Made by a program: the position numbers and the translations under genes. A stretch of 64,000 nucleotides of DNA, from the NCBI RefSeq assembly GCF_024448955.1, contig NZ_JAMOIH010000020.1, positions 1 through 64,000 of the forward strand. The letters are read 5' to 3'. Positions within the stretch are counted from its first letter, which is position 1, and every line of letters begins with the position of its first letter. Under the pieces are notes generated by a model, which did not search any database, was not told the origin of the DNA, and worked only from the letters and a program-made list of their open reading frames with translations. Source of the DNA: Stutzerimonas stutzeri (GTDB taxonomy: Bacteria; Pseudomonadota; Gammaproteobacteria; Pseudomonadales; Pseudomonadaceae). Shown piece after piece: positions 9,018-18,900 of this stretch.

Positions 9018-10738
9018 CTCAGGATCTCCGTCAGCGCAAGATTCGCCTCGGTGACCTTCTGGTCCAGGCCGGGCTGATCAGCGACACGCAGTTGCAGCTC
9101 GCGCTGCAGGATCAGAAACGTACCGGCTCGAAGCTCGGTCGCACGGTGCTCGATCTCGGCTTCATCGATGAAGGGCGTCTACTCCGGGCGCTTTCCGAGC
9201 AGCTGCAGATCCCCTTCGTCGAACTCAAGCACTACAAGTTCGATAATCAGTTGACGCAAAGTCTGCCCGAAGCTGTGGCCCGGCGCTTCCGTGTGATCGT
9301 GCTGTCGCGCCAGGGCGATGGCCTGCTGGTGGGCATGACCGATCCGCTCGATCTCTTTGCCCAGGATGAGATGGAGCGCCTGCTCGGCAAGCGCGTCCAT
9401 CCGGCCGTGGTCCGTGAAAGCGAGCTGCTCGGCGCGCTGGACCAGCTTTACCGGCGCACCAGTGAAATCGCCTCGCTGGCCGGCGAGCTAGAAGGCGAAC
9501 TGCAGGACAGCGACTTCGACCTGTCGCGCCTGGGCGCCGAAAGCAACAGCGACGCGCCAGTGGTGCGCCTGCTGCAGACGCTGTTCGAAGATGCCGTGCA
9601 GATGAAGGCCTCGGACATTCACATCGAGCCGGACGAAGGCATGGTGCGCATCCGTCAGCGTATAGACGGCGTGCTCAACGAGCAGGTGATGAAGGAGCAG
9701 CGCGTCGCCTCGGCGCTGGTTATGCGCCTGAAGATCATGTCCGGTCTGGATATCTCGGAGAAACGCCTGCCGCAGGACGGGCGCTTCAATATTCGCGTGA
9801 AGAACCGCAACCTCGACGTGCGGGTTTCCACCATGCCGGTGCAGTTCGGCGAATCGGTGGTGATGCGTCTGCTCGACCAGAGCGGCGCCATGTTCCAGCT
9901 TGAAGGCACCGGCATGCCGCCGGCCATGCTCGAGCGCTTTCGCCGTCTGCTGCAGCGCCCGCATGGCATGGTGTTGGTCACCGGCCCCACCGGCTCGGGT
10001 AAGACCACCACGCTCTACGCCGGGCTGTCCGAGCTGAACAGCCCGGAGAAGAAGATCATCACCGTGGAAGATCCGGTGGAATATCGCCTGTCACGCATCA
10101 ACCAGGTGCAGGTCAACAGCAAGATCGAACTGACCTTCGCCCGCGTGCTGCGCGCCGCCCTGCGTCAGGACCCGGACATCGTATTGGTGGGCGAGATCCG
10201 CGATCAGGAAACCGCCGAGATAGGCCTGCGCGCCGCGCTCACCGGTCACCTGGTGCTTTCGACGTTGCACACCAACGACGCCCTGACCTCGGCCATGCGC
10301 CTGATCGACATGGGTGTCGAGCCGTTCCTGGTCGCCACCGCGCTCAACGCGGTGCTGGCCCAACGCCTGATCCGTCGCGTGTGCGAGAACTGCATCGAGG
10401 ACCATCAGCCCGATCCCCGACAGATCGCCTGGCTGGAAAGCCTGTACGGCGAATCGCTGGCGGACGAGCAGTTCAAACATGGCAGCGGCTGCCACCGTTG
10501 CCACAACACCGGCTACAGCGGGCGGGTTGGCGTTTACGAACTGCTCGAACTCGACGAACCGATGATCGCCGCCCTGCGGCGCGGCGATCCCCAGGGCTTC
10601 GCCGAAGCCGCACGCCGGCAACCGCAATACCGGCCATTGGCGGCCAGCGCTCTGGATTACGCCATCGCCGGCATCACCAGCGTGGATGAAGTCCTCAAGG
10701 TCTGCGCCACGCTGGCCGACGACGAGGTGAGCGCATGA
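9014..10738 (+). CDS. mshE: MSHA pilus extension ATPase MshE (GspE/PilB family)
   Basis: A 574-residue hexameric ATPase that powers pilus polymerisation from the cytoplasm. The N-terminal MshEN domain opens IRLGDLLVQAGLISDTQLQLAL and carries the RLGxxL...L pattern that binds c-di-GMP in Vibrio MshE and in PilB proteins. The ATPase core has Walker A GPTGSGKTTT at about 323-332, an Asp box and Walker B (IVLVGEIRD) and the His box (LSTLHTNDA). A tetracysteine zinc site is formed by CENC near 456 and CHRC near 491. GGAGG lies before the ATG at 9014. c-di-GMP control is inferred from the family. Confidence 0.94.
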   Translation: MTQDLRQRKIRLGDLLVQAGLISDTQLQLALQDQKRTGSKLGRTVLDLGFIDEGRLLRALSEQLQIPFVELKHYKFDNQLTQSLPEAVARRFRVIVLSRQGDGLLVGMTDPLDLFAQDEMERLLGKRVHPAVVRESELLGALDQLYRRTSEIASLAGELEGELQDSDFDLSRLGAESNSDAPVVRLLQTLFEDAVQMKASDIHIEPDEGMVRIRQRIDGVLNEQVMKEQRVASALVMRLKIMSGLDISEKRLPQDGRFNIRVKNRNLDVRVSTMPVQFGESVVMRLLDQSGAMFQLEGTGMPPAMLERFRRLLQRPHGMVLVTGPTGSGKTTTLYAGLSELNSPEKKIITVEDPVEYRLSRINQVQVNSKIELTFARVLRAALRQDPDIVLVGEIRDQETAEIGLRAALTGHLVLSTLHTNDALTSAMRLIDMGVEPFLVATALNAVLAQRLIRRVCENCIEDHQPDPRQIAWLESLYGESLADEQFKHGSGCHRCHNTGYSGRVGVYELLELDEPMIAALRRGDPQGFAEAARRQPQYRPLAASALDYAIAGITSVDEVLKVCATLADDEVSA

Positions 10739-11189
10739 TGCACCACCTCGCTCCCTTTGTAGGAGCCCGCTCGCTGGCGAATCGGGACGGTACGGCGTTG
10801 GCTGATGGGTCCCACGTTCCCACATGGGCACCTCAGAAGGGACGCGCCACGTCCCCGCGACGCGGAGCATCGCGGGCCGCATTCCCACGCGGAGCGCGGA
10901 AACGATCAAGGTCTGCGCAACCGTGGCGGATAACCGATGGTTCCCACGCTCCTGCGTGGGCACCCCAGTATGGACGCTCTGCTTGCGGGCGCCGCGGAGC
11001 ATCGCCGGCGGCATTCTCATGCAGAGCATGGGAACGAGCAACGGCACCTGTTTGCTTCCTAGCGTCGCCGCATTTTTATACCCGCACGAACGCTCCCTCG
11101 CCCCTTTGGGGAGAGGGCTGGGGTGAGGGGCGGCATTGCCAAGTAGATGTAAGGCGCCGATTGATCTGGCAAACCGGAGCGCGCATCTG
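10739..11189. repeat. Repeat-rich spacer splitting mshE and mshG
   Basis: In other msh clusters mshE and mshG are adjacent, but here 451 bases of non-coding repeats intervene. Within it are two arms of a CACGC/GCGTG-rich repeat (about 10808-10900 and 10940-11035) built of inverted CCCAC...GTGGG units. A diverged 13-base copy of the mshE 3' end (TCAAGGTCTGCGC, at 10695 and again at 10906) is also present. At 11095-11133 lies the palindromic sequence CCCCTTTGGGGAGAGGGC-TGGGGTGAGGGG, which recurs in inverted orientation at 21.6-21.95 kb. The open frames across it are low-complexity translations of repeats. Confidence 0.7.
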
Positions 11190-12425
11190 ATGCCCGCCTT
11201 CCGCTATACCGGTCGCAACGCCCAGGGCGCCAAGGTGAGCGGCGCCCTCGAAGGCGCCAGTCCCGACTCGGTCGCGAGCGAACTACTGTCGCGGCAGATC
11301 ACCCCGCTCACCATCGAAGCCGAACAGGCACAGGGTGGCGAAGATGCATTGGGCATGCTGCGGCAAAAGCTGCACCGTAAACGCGTCGACCTGGACGAAC
11401 TCATCATCTTCACCCGGCAAATGTACAGCCTGACCAAGGCCGGCGTTCCCATCATCCGCGCCATTGGCGGCCTGGCCGAATCCAATCGCAATCTGTACCT
11501 GCGCGAAGTGCTGCAGGACGTGCGCGCCAGCCTGGAAAGCGGCCTGTCCATGGCTGTGGCGCTCAATGCGCACCCCAAGGTATTCAACAACCTGTTCGTC
11601 AGCATGATCAGCGTCGGCGAGAACACCGGCCAGCTCGATCAGGCGTTCAAACAGCTTTCCGCCTACCTGGAACTCGAACGCGAAACGCGCAAGCGCATCA
11701 AGCAGGCCACCCGTTATCCGATCTTCGTGCTGGTCGCCATGGGCGTGGCGCTGGGCGTCATCAACCTGCTGGTAATCCCCGCGTTCGCCAAGGTATTTGC
11801 CCAGTTTCACGCGCAGTTGCCCTGGGCCACGCGCCTGCTGATCGGCACCTCCAACTTCATGCGCGACTGGTGGTGGCTGTTGCTATTGATGATCGTCGGC
11901 GGGCTCTACGGCTTCTTCAAATGGATCGAGACCGACGCCGGCGCGCTGCAGTGGGACCGCATAAAACTGCGCTTGCCCATCGTCGGCGGCATCTTCGAGC
12001 GCATCGCCCTGGCGCGCTTCACCCGCACCTTCGCAATGATGTACCGCGCCGGCGTGCCGCTCTTGCAGACCCTGTCGATCAACAGCGCCAGCGTCGGCAA
12101 CCGCCACATCGGCCGAGCCATCCTTTCCATTCGTGAAAGTGTAGAGCGCGGCGAAGCCTTGACGCGCTCGGCCTACAACTCTGGCCTGTTCACCCCGCTG
12201 GTGCTGCAGATGATGGCCGTCGGGGAAGAAACCGGCGCCCTGGACGACCTCTTCATCGAGGTGGCCGACTTCTATGAGCAAGAAGTGGACTACGACCTCA
12301 AACAATTAGCGGACGCCATTGAGCCGATTCTCATCGTGGCGATGGGTGTGATGGTGCTGATTCTGGCATTGGGCGTGTTTCTACCCATGTGGGAATTGGG
12401 TAGCGCGGCGCAGGGGAGGGGATAA
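11190..12425 (+). CDS. mshG: MSHA inner-membrane platform protein MshG (GspF/PilC family)
   Basis: A 411-residue polytopic protein forming the platform that couples MshE ATPase motion to pilin polymerisation. It opens MPAFRYTGRNAQGAKVSGALEG, the standard GspF start. Two T2SSF repeats follow (about 70-195 and 275-395), each starting with a helical bundle and including the conserved FxxxxLxxMxxxGxPLLxxL style segments. Three membrane spans are visible, near residues 175-200, 220-245 and 380-405. Start ATG at 11190 has CGGAG upstream. An upstream in-frame ATG at 11136 lies in the repeat spacer and is rejected. Confidence 0.93.
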   Translation: MPAFRYTGRNAQGAKVSGALEGASPDSVASELLSRQITPLTIEAEQAQGGEDALGMLRQKLHRKRVDLDELIIFTRQMYSLTKAGVPIIRAIGGLAESNRNLYLREVLQDVRASLESGLSMAVALNAHPKVFNNLFVSMISVGENTGQLDQAFKQLSAYLELERETRKRIKQATRYPIFVLVAMGVALGVINLLVIPAFAKVFAQFHAQLPWATRLLIGTSNFMRDWWWLLLLMIVGGLYGFFKWIETDAGALQWDRIKLRLPIVGGIFERIALARFTRTFAMMYRAGVPLLQTLSINSASVGNRHIGRAILSIRESVERGEALTRSAYNSGLFTPLVLQMMAVGEETGALDDLFIEVADFYEQEVDYDLKQLADAIEPILIVAMGVMVLILALGVFLPMWELGSAAQGRG

Positions 12426-12443
12426 CGCGAACAAACTAGCATC

Positions 12444-12459
12444 TGGCCAGGCTTTTGCT
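12444..12459 (+). promoter_or_regulatory. Possible sigma-54 promoter before the pilin genes
   Basis: TGGCCAG-GCTT-TTGCT carries GG and GC dinucleotides separated by exactly ten bases, as in -24/-12 promoters (consensus TGGCAC-N5-TTGC). It lies about 180 bases before the first pilin gene. The same stretch sits inside an inverted repeat (ATCTGGC at 12441-12447, GCCAGAT at 12462-12468). It could therefore be structural rather than a promoter. No activator site was identified. Confidence 0.35.
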
Positions 12460-12636
12460 AAGCCAGATACGAAGAAGGGTGCAGTCAATTTCCCGGCTTC
12501 GCGTTGCCGGGGCGATAGACGATGAGCTACGGCTCGCGATGCTTTACCGGCGATTCATGGATGAAGGCCGGCATAACGATAACGGCCTGGGCCAAAGGAC
12601 AGACCGGGGCAGACCAACACGCATGAAGGGCTGAAA

Positions 12637-13122
12637 ATGAAAAAACAACTGGGCTTCACCATGATCGAGCTGGTGGTGGTAATCGCCATCCTCGGCATTC
12701 TGGCGGCGGTGGCTTTGCCGCGGTTTATGGATGCGAGCAAGGACGCACATCGAGCAGCGGTGGCTGGAACAGCTGGGGCATTGGGTTCCGCAGTGGCGCT
12801 GGTCCGCTCGCAATGGGAGATCAACCGCAGTAAGGCAATCACCAACCCAAACACGAATGTGGCGGGTTTTGGCAGCAACAATGTGGATGTCAATAGCGAA
12901 GGTTGGCCGGTTAATACCGAAGGGACTGACCTGCATTGCACGAATCTCTGGACAAACGTATTGCAGGGCTCCATCCCGACAATCACGGGTACAGATCGCG
13001 ACTACATCCCGACCAAGAATCCGGGCAACACTATTTGCACTTACACCTATCAACGTGACGGCGGCGACGACGTCATCACGTACGACAGCTCCACCGGCCA
13101 AGTAGCTTACACCTTCAACTAA
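12637..13122 (+). CDS. mshB: MSHA minor pilin MshB
   Basis: A 161-residue type IV prepilin. The leader MKKQLG is cleaved before Phe by the prepilin peptidase, giving FTMIELVVVIAILGILAA with the conserved Glu5. The C-terminal part has GWPV, a Cys near residue 90 (LHCTNLW) and a second Cys near 131 (TICTYTY). That is the MshB pattern of a Trp-bearing region flanked by cysteines. The start has AGGGCTG upstream, weak. First of two similar pilin genes. Assignment as MshB rather than the major pilin rests on order and on the GWPV region. Confidence 0.8.
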   Translation: MKKQLGFTMIELVVVIAILGILAAVALPRFMDASKDAHRAAVAGTAGALGSAVALVRSQWEINRSKAITNPNTNVAGFGSNNVDVNSEGWPVNTEGTDLHCTNLWTNVLQGSIPTITGTDRDYIPTKNPGNTICTYTYQRDGGDDVITYDSSTGQVAYTFN

Positions 13123-13142
13123 TGCGTTCCGGGAGAATGCAC

Positions 13143-13628
13143 ATGAAAAAACAGCAAAGTGGTTTCACCATGATTGAGCTAATTATGGTGATTGTAATTC
13201 TGGGGATTTTGGCGGCGTTTGCGTTGCCGAGGTTTGCGAACTTTAGTTCAGACGCCCGTGCGTCAACTGTTCAAGCACTAGCTGGGTCTATGAAAAGCGC
13301 AAGCGCGATAGTCCATTCAGCTTGGCTAGCAGGCGGGAGCACCGGTGGCTCTGTCAAACTTGAGGGTGATGCCGAAGTAACGGTTAACGCTACCGGCTAT
13401 CCAACTGCTGACGCGGCTGGTATTGGCGCGGCAGTGGATATGGATGGCTTCGAGCAGGTTGGGACCGCCGGTGCTTATAAGCCAGAAGACTATTTGGGCA
13501 CAGATTGCCGGGTTACATATACGCTCACTCAAACAGGCCTCCCCAAGATTGATGTTGTGGATACATGTAGTGCTAACACCGAGGCTAGTGGTGGCGATAG
13601 CACTGGTAGCACTGAGAGCAATGGCTAG
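13143..13628 (+). CDS. mshA: MSHA major pilin MshA
   Basis: A 161-residue prepilin: leader MKKQQSG, then FTMIELIMVIVILGILAAFALPRF with Glu5. The globular part carries a C-terminal disulphide pair (Cys near 121 in TDCRVTY and Cys near 142 in VDTCSAN), followed by a Ser/Thr/Gly-rich tail that could be glycosylated. Codon use is more AT-rich than in the neighbouring pilus genes, as often seen for surface-exposed, diversifying pilins. Start ATG at 13143 (GGGAG upstream) rather than the in-frame ATG at 13122. The gene following is separated by a REP-like element, which may set the high mshA message level. Confidence 0.82.
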   Translation: MKKQQSGFTMIELIMVIVILGILAAFALPRFANFSSDARASTVQALAGSMKSASAIVHSAWLAGGSTGGSVKLEGDAEVTVNATGYPTADAAGIGAAVDMDGFEQVGTAGAYKPEDYLGTDCRVTYTLTQTGLPKIDVVDTCSANTEASGGDSTGSTESNG

Positions 13629-13654
13629 TCCTCCGCTTCACAGACCGTAACTCT

Positions 13655-13724
13655 GTAGGTGGGTGCTTATCCGTCACGCTTGAAGGCCGCTGCGGCCTTA
13701 TGCTGGCGGGTTCACCCGCCCTAC
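13655..13724. repeat. REP-like palindromic element after mshA
   Basis: The ends GTAGGTGGGT and ACCCGCCCTAC are inverted. Inside lie two compact hairpins: AAGGCCGC-T-GCGGCCTT (13683-13699) and GGCGGG-TTCA-CCCGCC (13705-13720). The GTAGG...CCTAC framing is typical of intergenic repeats in Pseudomonas and recurs at 20480-20536. It may stabilise the mshBA message or stop part of transcription. Confidence 0.65.
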
Positions 13725-13761
13725 GGAGCTGCTGCCAGCTTCTGTGTGAACTGAGTTTCGA

Positions 13762-14202
13762 ATGAAAAAACAACGCGGCTTCACTATTGTCGAGCTCGTC
13801 TTGGTCATCATGATCATCGGCATTCTCGCCGCCGTGGTGGGGCCGCGCTTCTTTGACAGGAAGGTGTTCGACGAACGCCTGTTCTTCGAAGAAACGGTTG
13901 CGTCCGTGCGTTATGCGCAAAAGCTAGCGCTCGCCAGCGGCTGCCTGACGCAGGTCAGCCTGAATACCGACGGCTATTTGCTACGGCGGGCAGCCAGTTG
14001 TACCTCGGGTGCATTCAACGCCGAGGTGCAGGGACCGGATGGCCAGCTTCCTTTCGCCAACACCGTCCCCGCCGGGGTTACGGTGTCGGCGATTAATTTT
14101 CCCGTGGTGTTCGACTCGCTCGGGCGCCCCTCCAGCGCCGCGAGCGCCGCCATAGGCTCGTTCACGTTTAACGTGGCCGCTGAAACCGGGCTAGTGCAAT
14201 GA
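13762..14202 (+). CDS. mshC: MSHA minor pilin MshC
   Basis: A 146-residue GspH-type minor pseudopilin. The leader MKKQRG precedes FTIVELVLVIMIIGILAAVVGPRFF with Glu5. The fold continues with an alpha segment holding VRYAQKLALASGC and a beta domain. The phrase VVFDSLGRPS is the GspH/MshC signature. Minor pilins of this kind prime fibre assembly at the tip. The ATG is preceded only by a poor Shine-Dalgarno sequence (GAGTTTCGA). It overlaps mshD by four bases (ATGA). Confidence 0.83.
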   Translation: MKKQRGFTIVELVLVIMIIGILAAVVGPRFFDRKVFDERLFFEETVASVRYAQKLALASGCLTQVSLNTDGYLLRRAASCTSGAFNAEVQGPDGQLPFANTVPAGVTVSAINFPVVFDSLGRPSSAASAAIGSFTFNVAAETGLVQ

Positions 14203-14696
14203 AGCGTCAACAAGGTATGACGCTAGTCGAATTGGTCATCAGTATCGTGATCATCGGCATCGCTGCAGCCGCACTATACAGCGCTATGGCTGCGATCATA
14301 GGACGCTCAGCCGATCCGATGTTGCGTCAACAAAGCCTCGTGATCGCCGAGGGCTATCTCGAGGAAATACTGTTCCAACCCTACCTGGACCCGACAACCC
14401 TGAGTTCAGGAAACTGTGCGAAAACCGACGGCTTGCTCAGGGAGCGGTTCGATGACGTATGTGACTATGCGGGCCTGGATGATCAAGGGGTGCGGGATGC
14501 GACTGGCGCTGTGGTCACCGCGCTGTCCGCCTACCGCGTACAGGTTTCAGTCACGCAAATGTCAAACTGGAATGGTGTGCCGGCCAGGCGTATCGATGTC
14601 ACGGTCGCCGATCCGGCAGGCCAGCGCCTGGAGCTTTCCGGATTTCGTACCTGTTACGGAGAAGTGGATGCCAACGGAATGGATCGATGCCCATGA
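14199..14696 (+). CDS. mshD: MSHA minor pilin MshD
   Basis: A 165-residue prepilin-like protein with leader MKRQQG and hydrophobic helix MTLVELVISIVIIGIAAAALYS; Glu5 is present, but the first mature residue is Met rather than Phe. The segment QQSLVIAEGYLEEILFQPYLDP is characteristic of MshD. Three later cysteines (near residues 73, 88 and 158-164) suggest disulphides. Translationally coupled to mshC upstream and to mshO downstream. Confidence 0.85.
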   Translation: MKRQQGMTLVELVISIVIIGIAAAALYSAMAAIIGRSADPMLRQQSLVIAEGYLEEILFQPYLDPTTLSSGNCAKTDGLLRERFDDVCDYAGLDDQGVRDATGAVVTALSAYRVQVSVTQMSNWNGVPARRIDVTVADPAGQRLELSGFRTCYGEVDANGMDRCP

Positions 14697-15562
14697 AGTC
14701 TGCACGCGCATTTACCTTGGTCGAATTGATCATGGTGATTGCCTTGAGCGGCATCGTGCTGCTGATGATCAGCAGCGTCATGCAGCGTCCGCTGCAAGCG
14801 TTCGTCGATCAGAGCCGCCGCAGTGAGTTGGTCGAGCAGGCAGCGGTCGCGCTCAACCGTATGGCCCGCGACATTCGCCTGGCGGTGCCGAACTCGATTC
14901 GTCAGTCCTCCGATGCACACACATTAGAAACCCTGAACGTCGTCCAGGCGGGTCGCTATGTGCCGAATCGGGCTGGTGGTGAGAGTTTGCGTTTTTCCAG
15001 CGAGCTCAGCGGCTGTGAGACGGCTAATGGCCGTTGCGACGGCTTCCAGGTGTTGGACCCGGATCTGTCGGTCAAGGACGCGCGTTGGCTGGTGATCAAT
15101 AATCTTGGTGCGACCAGTGATGGTGAGCCGACGGTGGGCGGGAATGTCTGGGCTTATGCCGATCCTGGCGTCATTACGCCATCAGGTACGACCTTCAGTG
15201 CGACAAGCAACGGGAACGAGACCCAGATTACTTTGGGCCTGCCTGGTGGCGCTTTCACTTTTGCCTATGCCTCGGCGCAGCGCCGTTTCTACCTGGCTGA
15301 CCAAGTCATCGGCTATCGCTGCAATCCAGCCACCAGCGGCGGACAACTGCTGCGCTACACCACAGCGAACCTTTCCGTATCGGCGCCCAATGCCGCGCCG
15401 TCAGGTGCCGTTCCGGTCGCCTCCAATGTGACCGCCTGCAGCTTCGCTTACCAGCCCGGCAGTCCCCAGCGACCTGGACTGGTAACGATGAGCCTGACGC
15501 TGGCTAGTGACGGCGAATTCATTACCCTCCAGCAACAGGTGCACATCGACAATGCGCCATGA
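14693..15562 (+). CDS. mshO: MSHA minor pilin MshO
   Basis: A 289-residue GspJ-like pseudopilin. The leader is short and ends in Ala (MKSARA before FTLVELIMVIALSGIV), whereas prepilin peptidase normally wants Gly at -1. An in-frame ATG two codons upstream (14687) is possible. The helix is followed by VEQAAVALNRMARDIRLAVPNSIR, the family hallmark, and by a large beta-rich domain with four cysteines. The ATGA overlap with mshD favours 14693. Likely part of the minor pilin tip complex. Confidence 0.85.
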   Translation: MKSARAFTLVELIMVIALSGIVLLMISSVMQRPLQAFVDQSRRSELVEQAAVALNRMARDIRLAVPNSIRQSSDAHTLETLNVVQAGRYVPNRAGGESLRFSSELSGCETANGRCDGFQVLDPDLSVKDARWLVINNLGATSDGEPTVGGNVWAYADPGVITPSGTTFSATSNGNETQITLGLPGGAFTFAYASAQRRFYLADQVIGYRCNPATSGGQLLRYTTANLSVSAPNAAPSGAVPVASNVTACSFAYQPGSPQRPGLVTMSLTLASDGEFITLQQQVHIDNAP

Positions 15563-15968
15563 AAGAGGTTTTTCGTTGGTCGCAGCCATGTTCGTGATGG
15601 TCGTCGTCGCGCTGGCGGTCGTTGCCATGGCGCGGCTTTCAGTTACGACCAGCGGAACGTTGAGCCTGTCGATCCAGCAGGCTCGGGCCTATCAGGCGGC
15701 CAGGGCCGGGCTGGAGTGGGGTATACGCAGGGCGGTGAAGGAAGGCGACTGCGCGGCCAGTACGAGCCTGGCCTTAGCTGGGAATCTTTCTGATTTTTCC
15801 AACGTGGTCGTCTCCTGCAATCTGGTGAAATATCCGGAGCGCGAGAATGGCAAGACACTGACGTTGTACACCCTGACTGCTGTTGCGCAGAACGCGGCTT
15901 CGCCTTCGGCGCGACCGGATTATGCCTATCGAGAACTGAGGGCAAAGGTCGAGACAGATGCGAATTAA
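15552..15968 (+). CDS. mshP: MSHA biogenesis protein MshP (PilX/GspK-like)
   Basis: A 138-residue protein starting MRHERGFSLVAAMFVMVVVALAVVAMARL, a prepilin-like leader (Gly before Phe) but with the usual Glu5 replaced, as in GspK/PilX and MshP proteins. QARAYQAARAGLEWG is the conserved region following the helix. The start at 15552 overlaps mshO. An upstream in-frame start at 15507 adds 15 unlikely residues. The end overlaps mshQ by 11 bases. Confidence 0.83.
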   Translation: MRHERGFSLVAAMFVMVVVALAVVAMARLSVTTSGTLSLSIQQARAYQAARAGLEWGIRRAVKEGDCAASTSLALAGNLSDFSNVVVSCNLVKYPERENGKTLTLYTLTAVAQNAASPSARPDYAYRELRAKVETDAN

Positions 15969-18900
15969 CCGCTCCTTTCTGATGCGCTGCTGGCTTCTGA
16001 TCCTCGCTGCGATATTGCCCGGTGGGGCGCATGCCGCGAGCTATACGTTCTATTGGGAAGGGTTTCTGTTTTGGGGTGAATACAAGACGAATACGCCCTG
16101 CACCGGCAGCTGGAGTTATAGTTCTGACACCTATAGATGCACCGGCTCTGTAAACTTGGCGCCTGGCGACACCTTGCAGGTCAATACGAGCAGGCTCGGC
16201 AACATCACCGTCGTTGCGGATGAAGGGTTCACGCTGTCGAGTAATACTATCGGCACCAGCAGCAAGAACATCACGTTGAGCGCCGGCTACAGCCCGGTGA
16301 CCGCGACCGGAACCAATACCGTTCACGGCTCCGTCCTTTCCAGCAGTGGCTCGATTACATTGGCCGGCGCCGCTGTCAACGGTTCGGTCGAATCGGCTAG
16401 CGGTACGATTGCTCTTACCAACAGCTCGATAACTGGCACGTTGACCAGCAGTGGTAATACCCGACTGACCAATAGCTCCGTCTCGGGGGCGGCACGAATT
16501 ACCAATGACCTCACTGCCACCAACAGCACATTCAGCAGCGATGTGACGGTGAGCGGGGTTTCCAGCTTTACCGGTGGCAGCCTGGCGGCCAACCTTTTCG
16601 GTGGCGGTAGCGTAACGACGACCAGTGGGACGACAATTAGCGGGAGCTTGAGCAATAACTACGGGACAGTCAGCCTCGACGGCGGGCGCGTGGGCGGCAC
16701 AGTAAGTACACAATCGGTAGTTGCCAATGCCACGACCTTTACCGGCGATATCGTTGCGACCGGGGGGCTCGTCACTCTTACCGGCGGTTCGGTCACCGGA
16801 AACATTAGCAGCAACTGCTGTACTGTCACCTTGAATCGGTTGAAAGTTGCCGGCAACGTGTCTGTCAGCCAGAACAATATCGTTCTCGACGGCAGCACAG
16901 TTACCGGTAACTTGGTTACTACCAACGAAGTGCGGTTGCTCAATGACTCCTTCGTCTACGGCGACGTCACTGCCGCGACTTGGGGTAACGGAACTATCTT
17001 CGGTACTGGACGCAGTCACGTCTATGGCGTTTGTACTCCTACCGCCACGACGCCTGCCGACTTGTGCGACGGAGAGATCAAACCGATCTGCCTGACGGCC
17101 TCTCCCGATAATTTCAACCGTAGTGCCCTCGGCAACGACTGGGCCGTTACCTCCCGTAGTGGCAGCTTCGGCACTCCGCGCATCGCCAACGGCCGGCTTC
17201 GCCTGACTGACGACAGTAACGATGTCGCGACCGGGGCCACTGTTCAACGTACTTTCCCTGCGGCCAATAATCTGATCACCGTCACGTTCAAGTATTACGG
17301 CTATTCCAACAGGAGCAATCGCGGCGCCGACGGTATGGCGCTAATCATGTCTGATGCCCGCGTCACGCCTCAGCCCGGCGCCTATGGTGGCTCGCTCGGC
17401 TATGCGCAGAAGACTGGTATTTCCGGCTTTGCCGGTGGTTGGCTGGGTATCGGTTTCGATGAGTTCGGCAATTATTCGAATGAAACTGAAGGGCGCGTTG
17501 GTGGGATTGGCCCCCGTAGCGACGCGATTGCCATTCGTGGCTCTGGAAGTGGCACAGACGGATATCGCTATCTGACCGGAGTCAGTACCAATGGAATTGA
17601 TCACTCCAGTTCGACCTCAACAGCGAACCCTGGCCATATGTACCGCGTCACGATCGATTCGCGCACCAGAGGCAAGACGCTAGTGACTGTCGAACGGGAT
17701 ACCGGCGGCAGCGGGAGAAATTACAGCACGCTCGTTTCGGCCTATGACGTTCAATTAAGCAGTTCACAGGTCGCGATTCCCGACAACTTCTGGCTCAGCT
17801 TCACCGGCTCGACGGGCGGCAACGTAAATATCCACGAATTGGATGATCTGCAGGTCTGTGCCAATCGGATGAATCCGATTGGCACCCAAATCGACCATTT
17901 CGAAATCATTGCACCGTCCTCGGGCCTGACATGTGCTCCGTTGCCAGTCACGGTGAAAGCTTGTCTGAACTCGGCTTGCACCTTGTACACCGAGGCGGTT
18001 ACGGCAACTGCTGTCTTGTCATCTGGGGGATCGATCATCAGTAGCGATACCCGCACCTTCACAGGCGGTAGCGGCAATTTTTCGCTGCGCAGGACGACTA
18101 GGGGAAGCGCGACATTAGGAATCGCAAGCTCCAGTCCAGTGACCAAGCCCTTGAGCGAAACCCTGTGCAAGATCGGCACCAGTGCCCTGAGCACGAATTG
18201 TTCGGTTTCGTTCGCCGACTCTGGCTTCATCTTCGATGTGCCGACCCAGTTGTCCAACAAGCCTTCGGGCGATGTCCTGATCACTGCCGTTCGCAAGGAC
18301 GACTCTTCGCAGCGGTGCGTGCCGGCCTTCCAAGGCGAGCGCGGGCTGCAGTTCTGGTCCAGCTACATTGACCCATCGACGAGTGCCGGCCGTTCGCTCG
18401 AGGTCAATGGCGCTGCGGTGTCCTCCTCCGAAGCGTCACCCACGGGCGTGAAGTTGACATTCAACAGCACGGCGCAAGCGTCGATAAAAGTCCGCTACAA
18501 CGATGCGGGAAAATTACAGCTCAACGCTCGCTATAACGGCAGTTCAACTACCGAGGACAGCGGCTTGAGCATGCAGGGGTCGGACCAGTTCGTGGTGAAA
18601 CCGGTGGGTCTGTGCGTCGAGCCGCAGATTTGGAGCTCATCAACAGCGGGGCGTTGCGAAGCGGGCGATGCCAACTGCAAGGCCTTCGTCGCGGCGGGAG
18701 ACGGTTTCCCGGTGCGCTTCAGGCCGGTGGGCTGGCAGGCCGACGATGACAATAACCTTTGCGCTGGCAACCCCACCACGCCTAACTTCCGCCACGACGG
18801 CATCACCCTGGCGTCGATGTTGGTAGCGCCCAGTAACGGGGCCGAGGGAACCATGAGCCTGGCCGGCAACGACAGCAATCGTTATGACCATCGGCCGACC

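Noticed and set aside
15643..17247. Long minus-strand open frame (534 codons) opposite mshQ
   Set aside because: It is antisense to the repetitive, high-GC start of mshQ, has no ribosome site and reads as low-complexity Arg/Ala/Gly.
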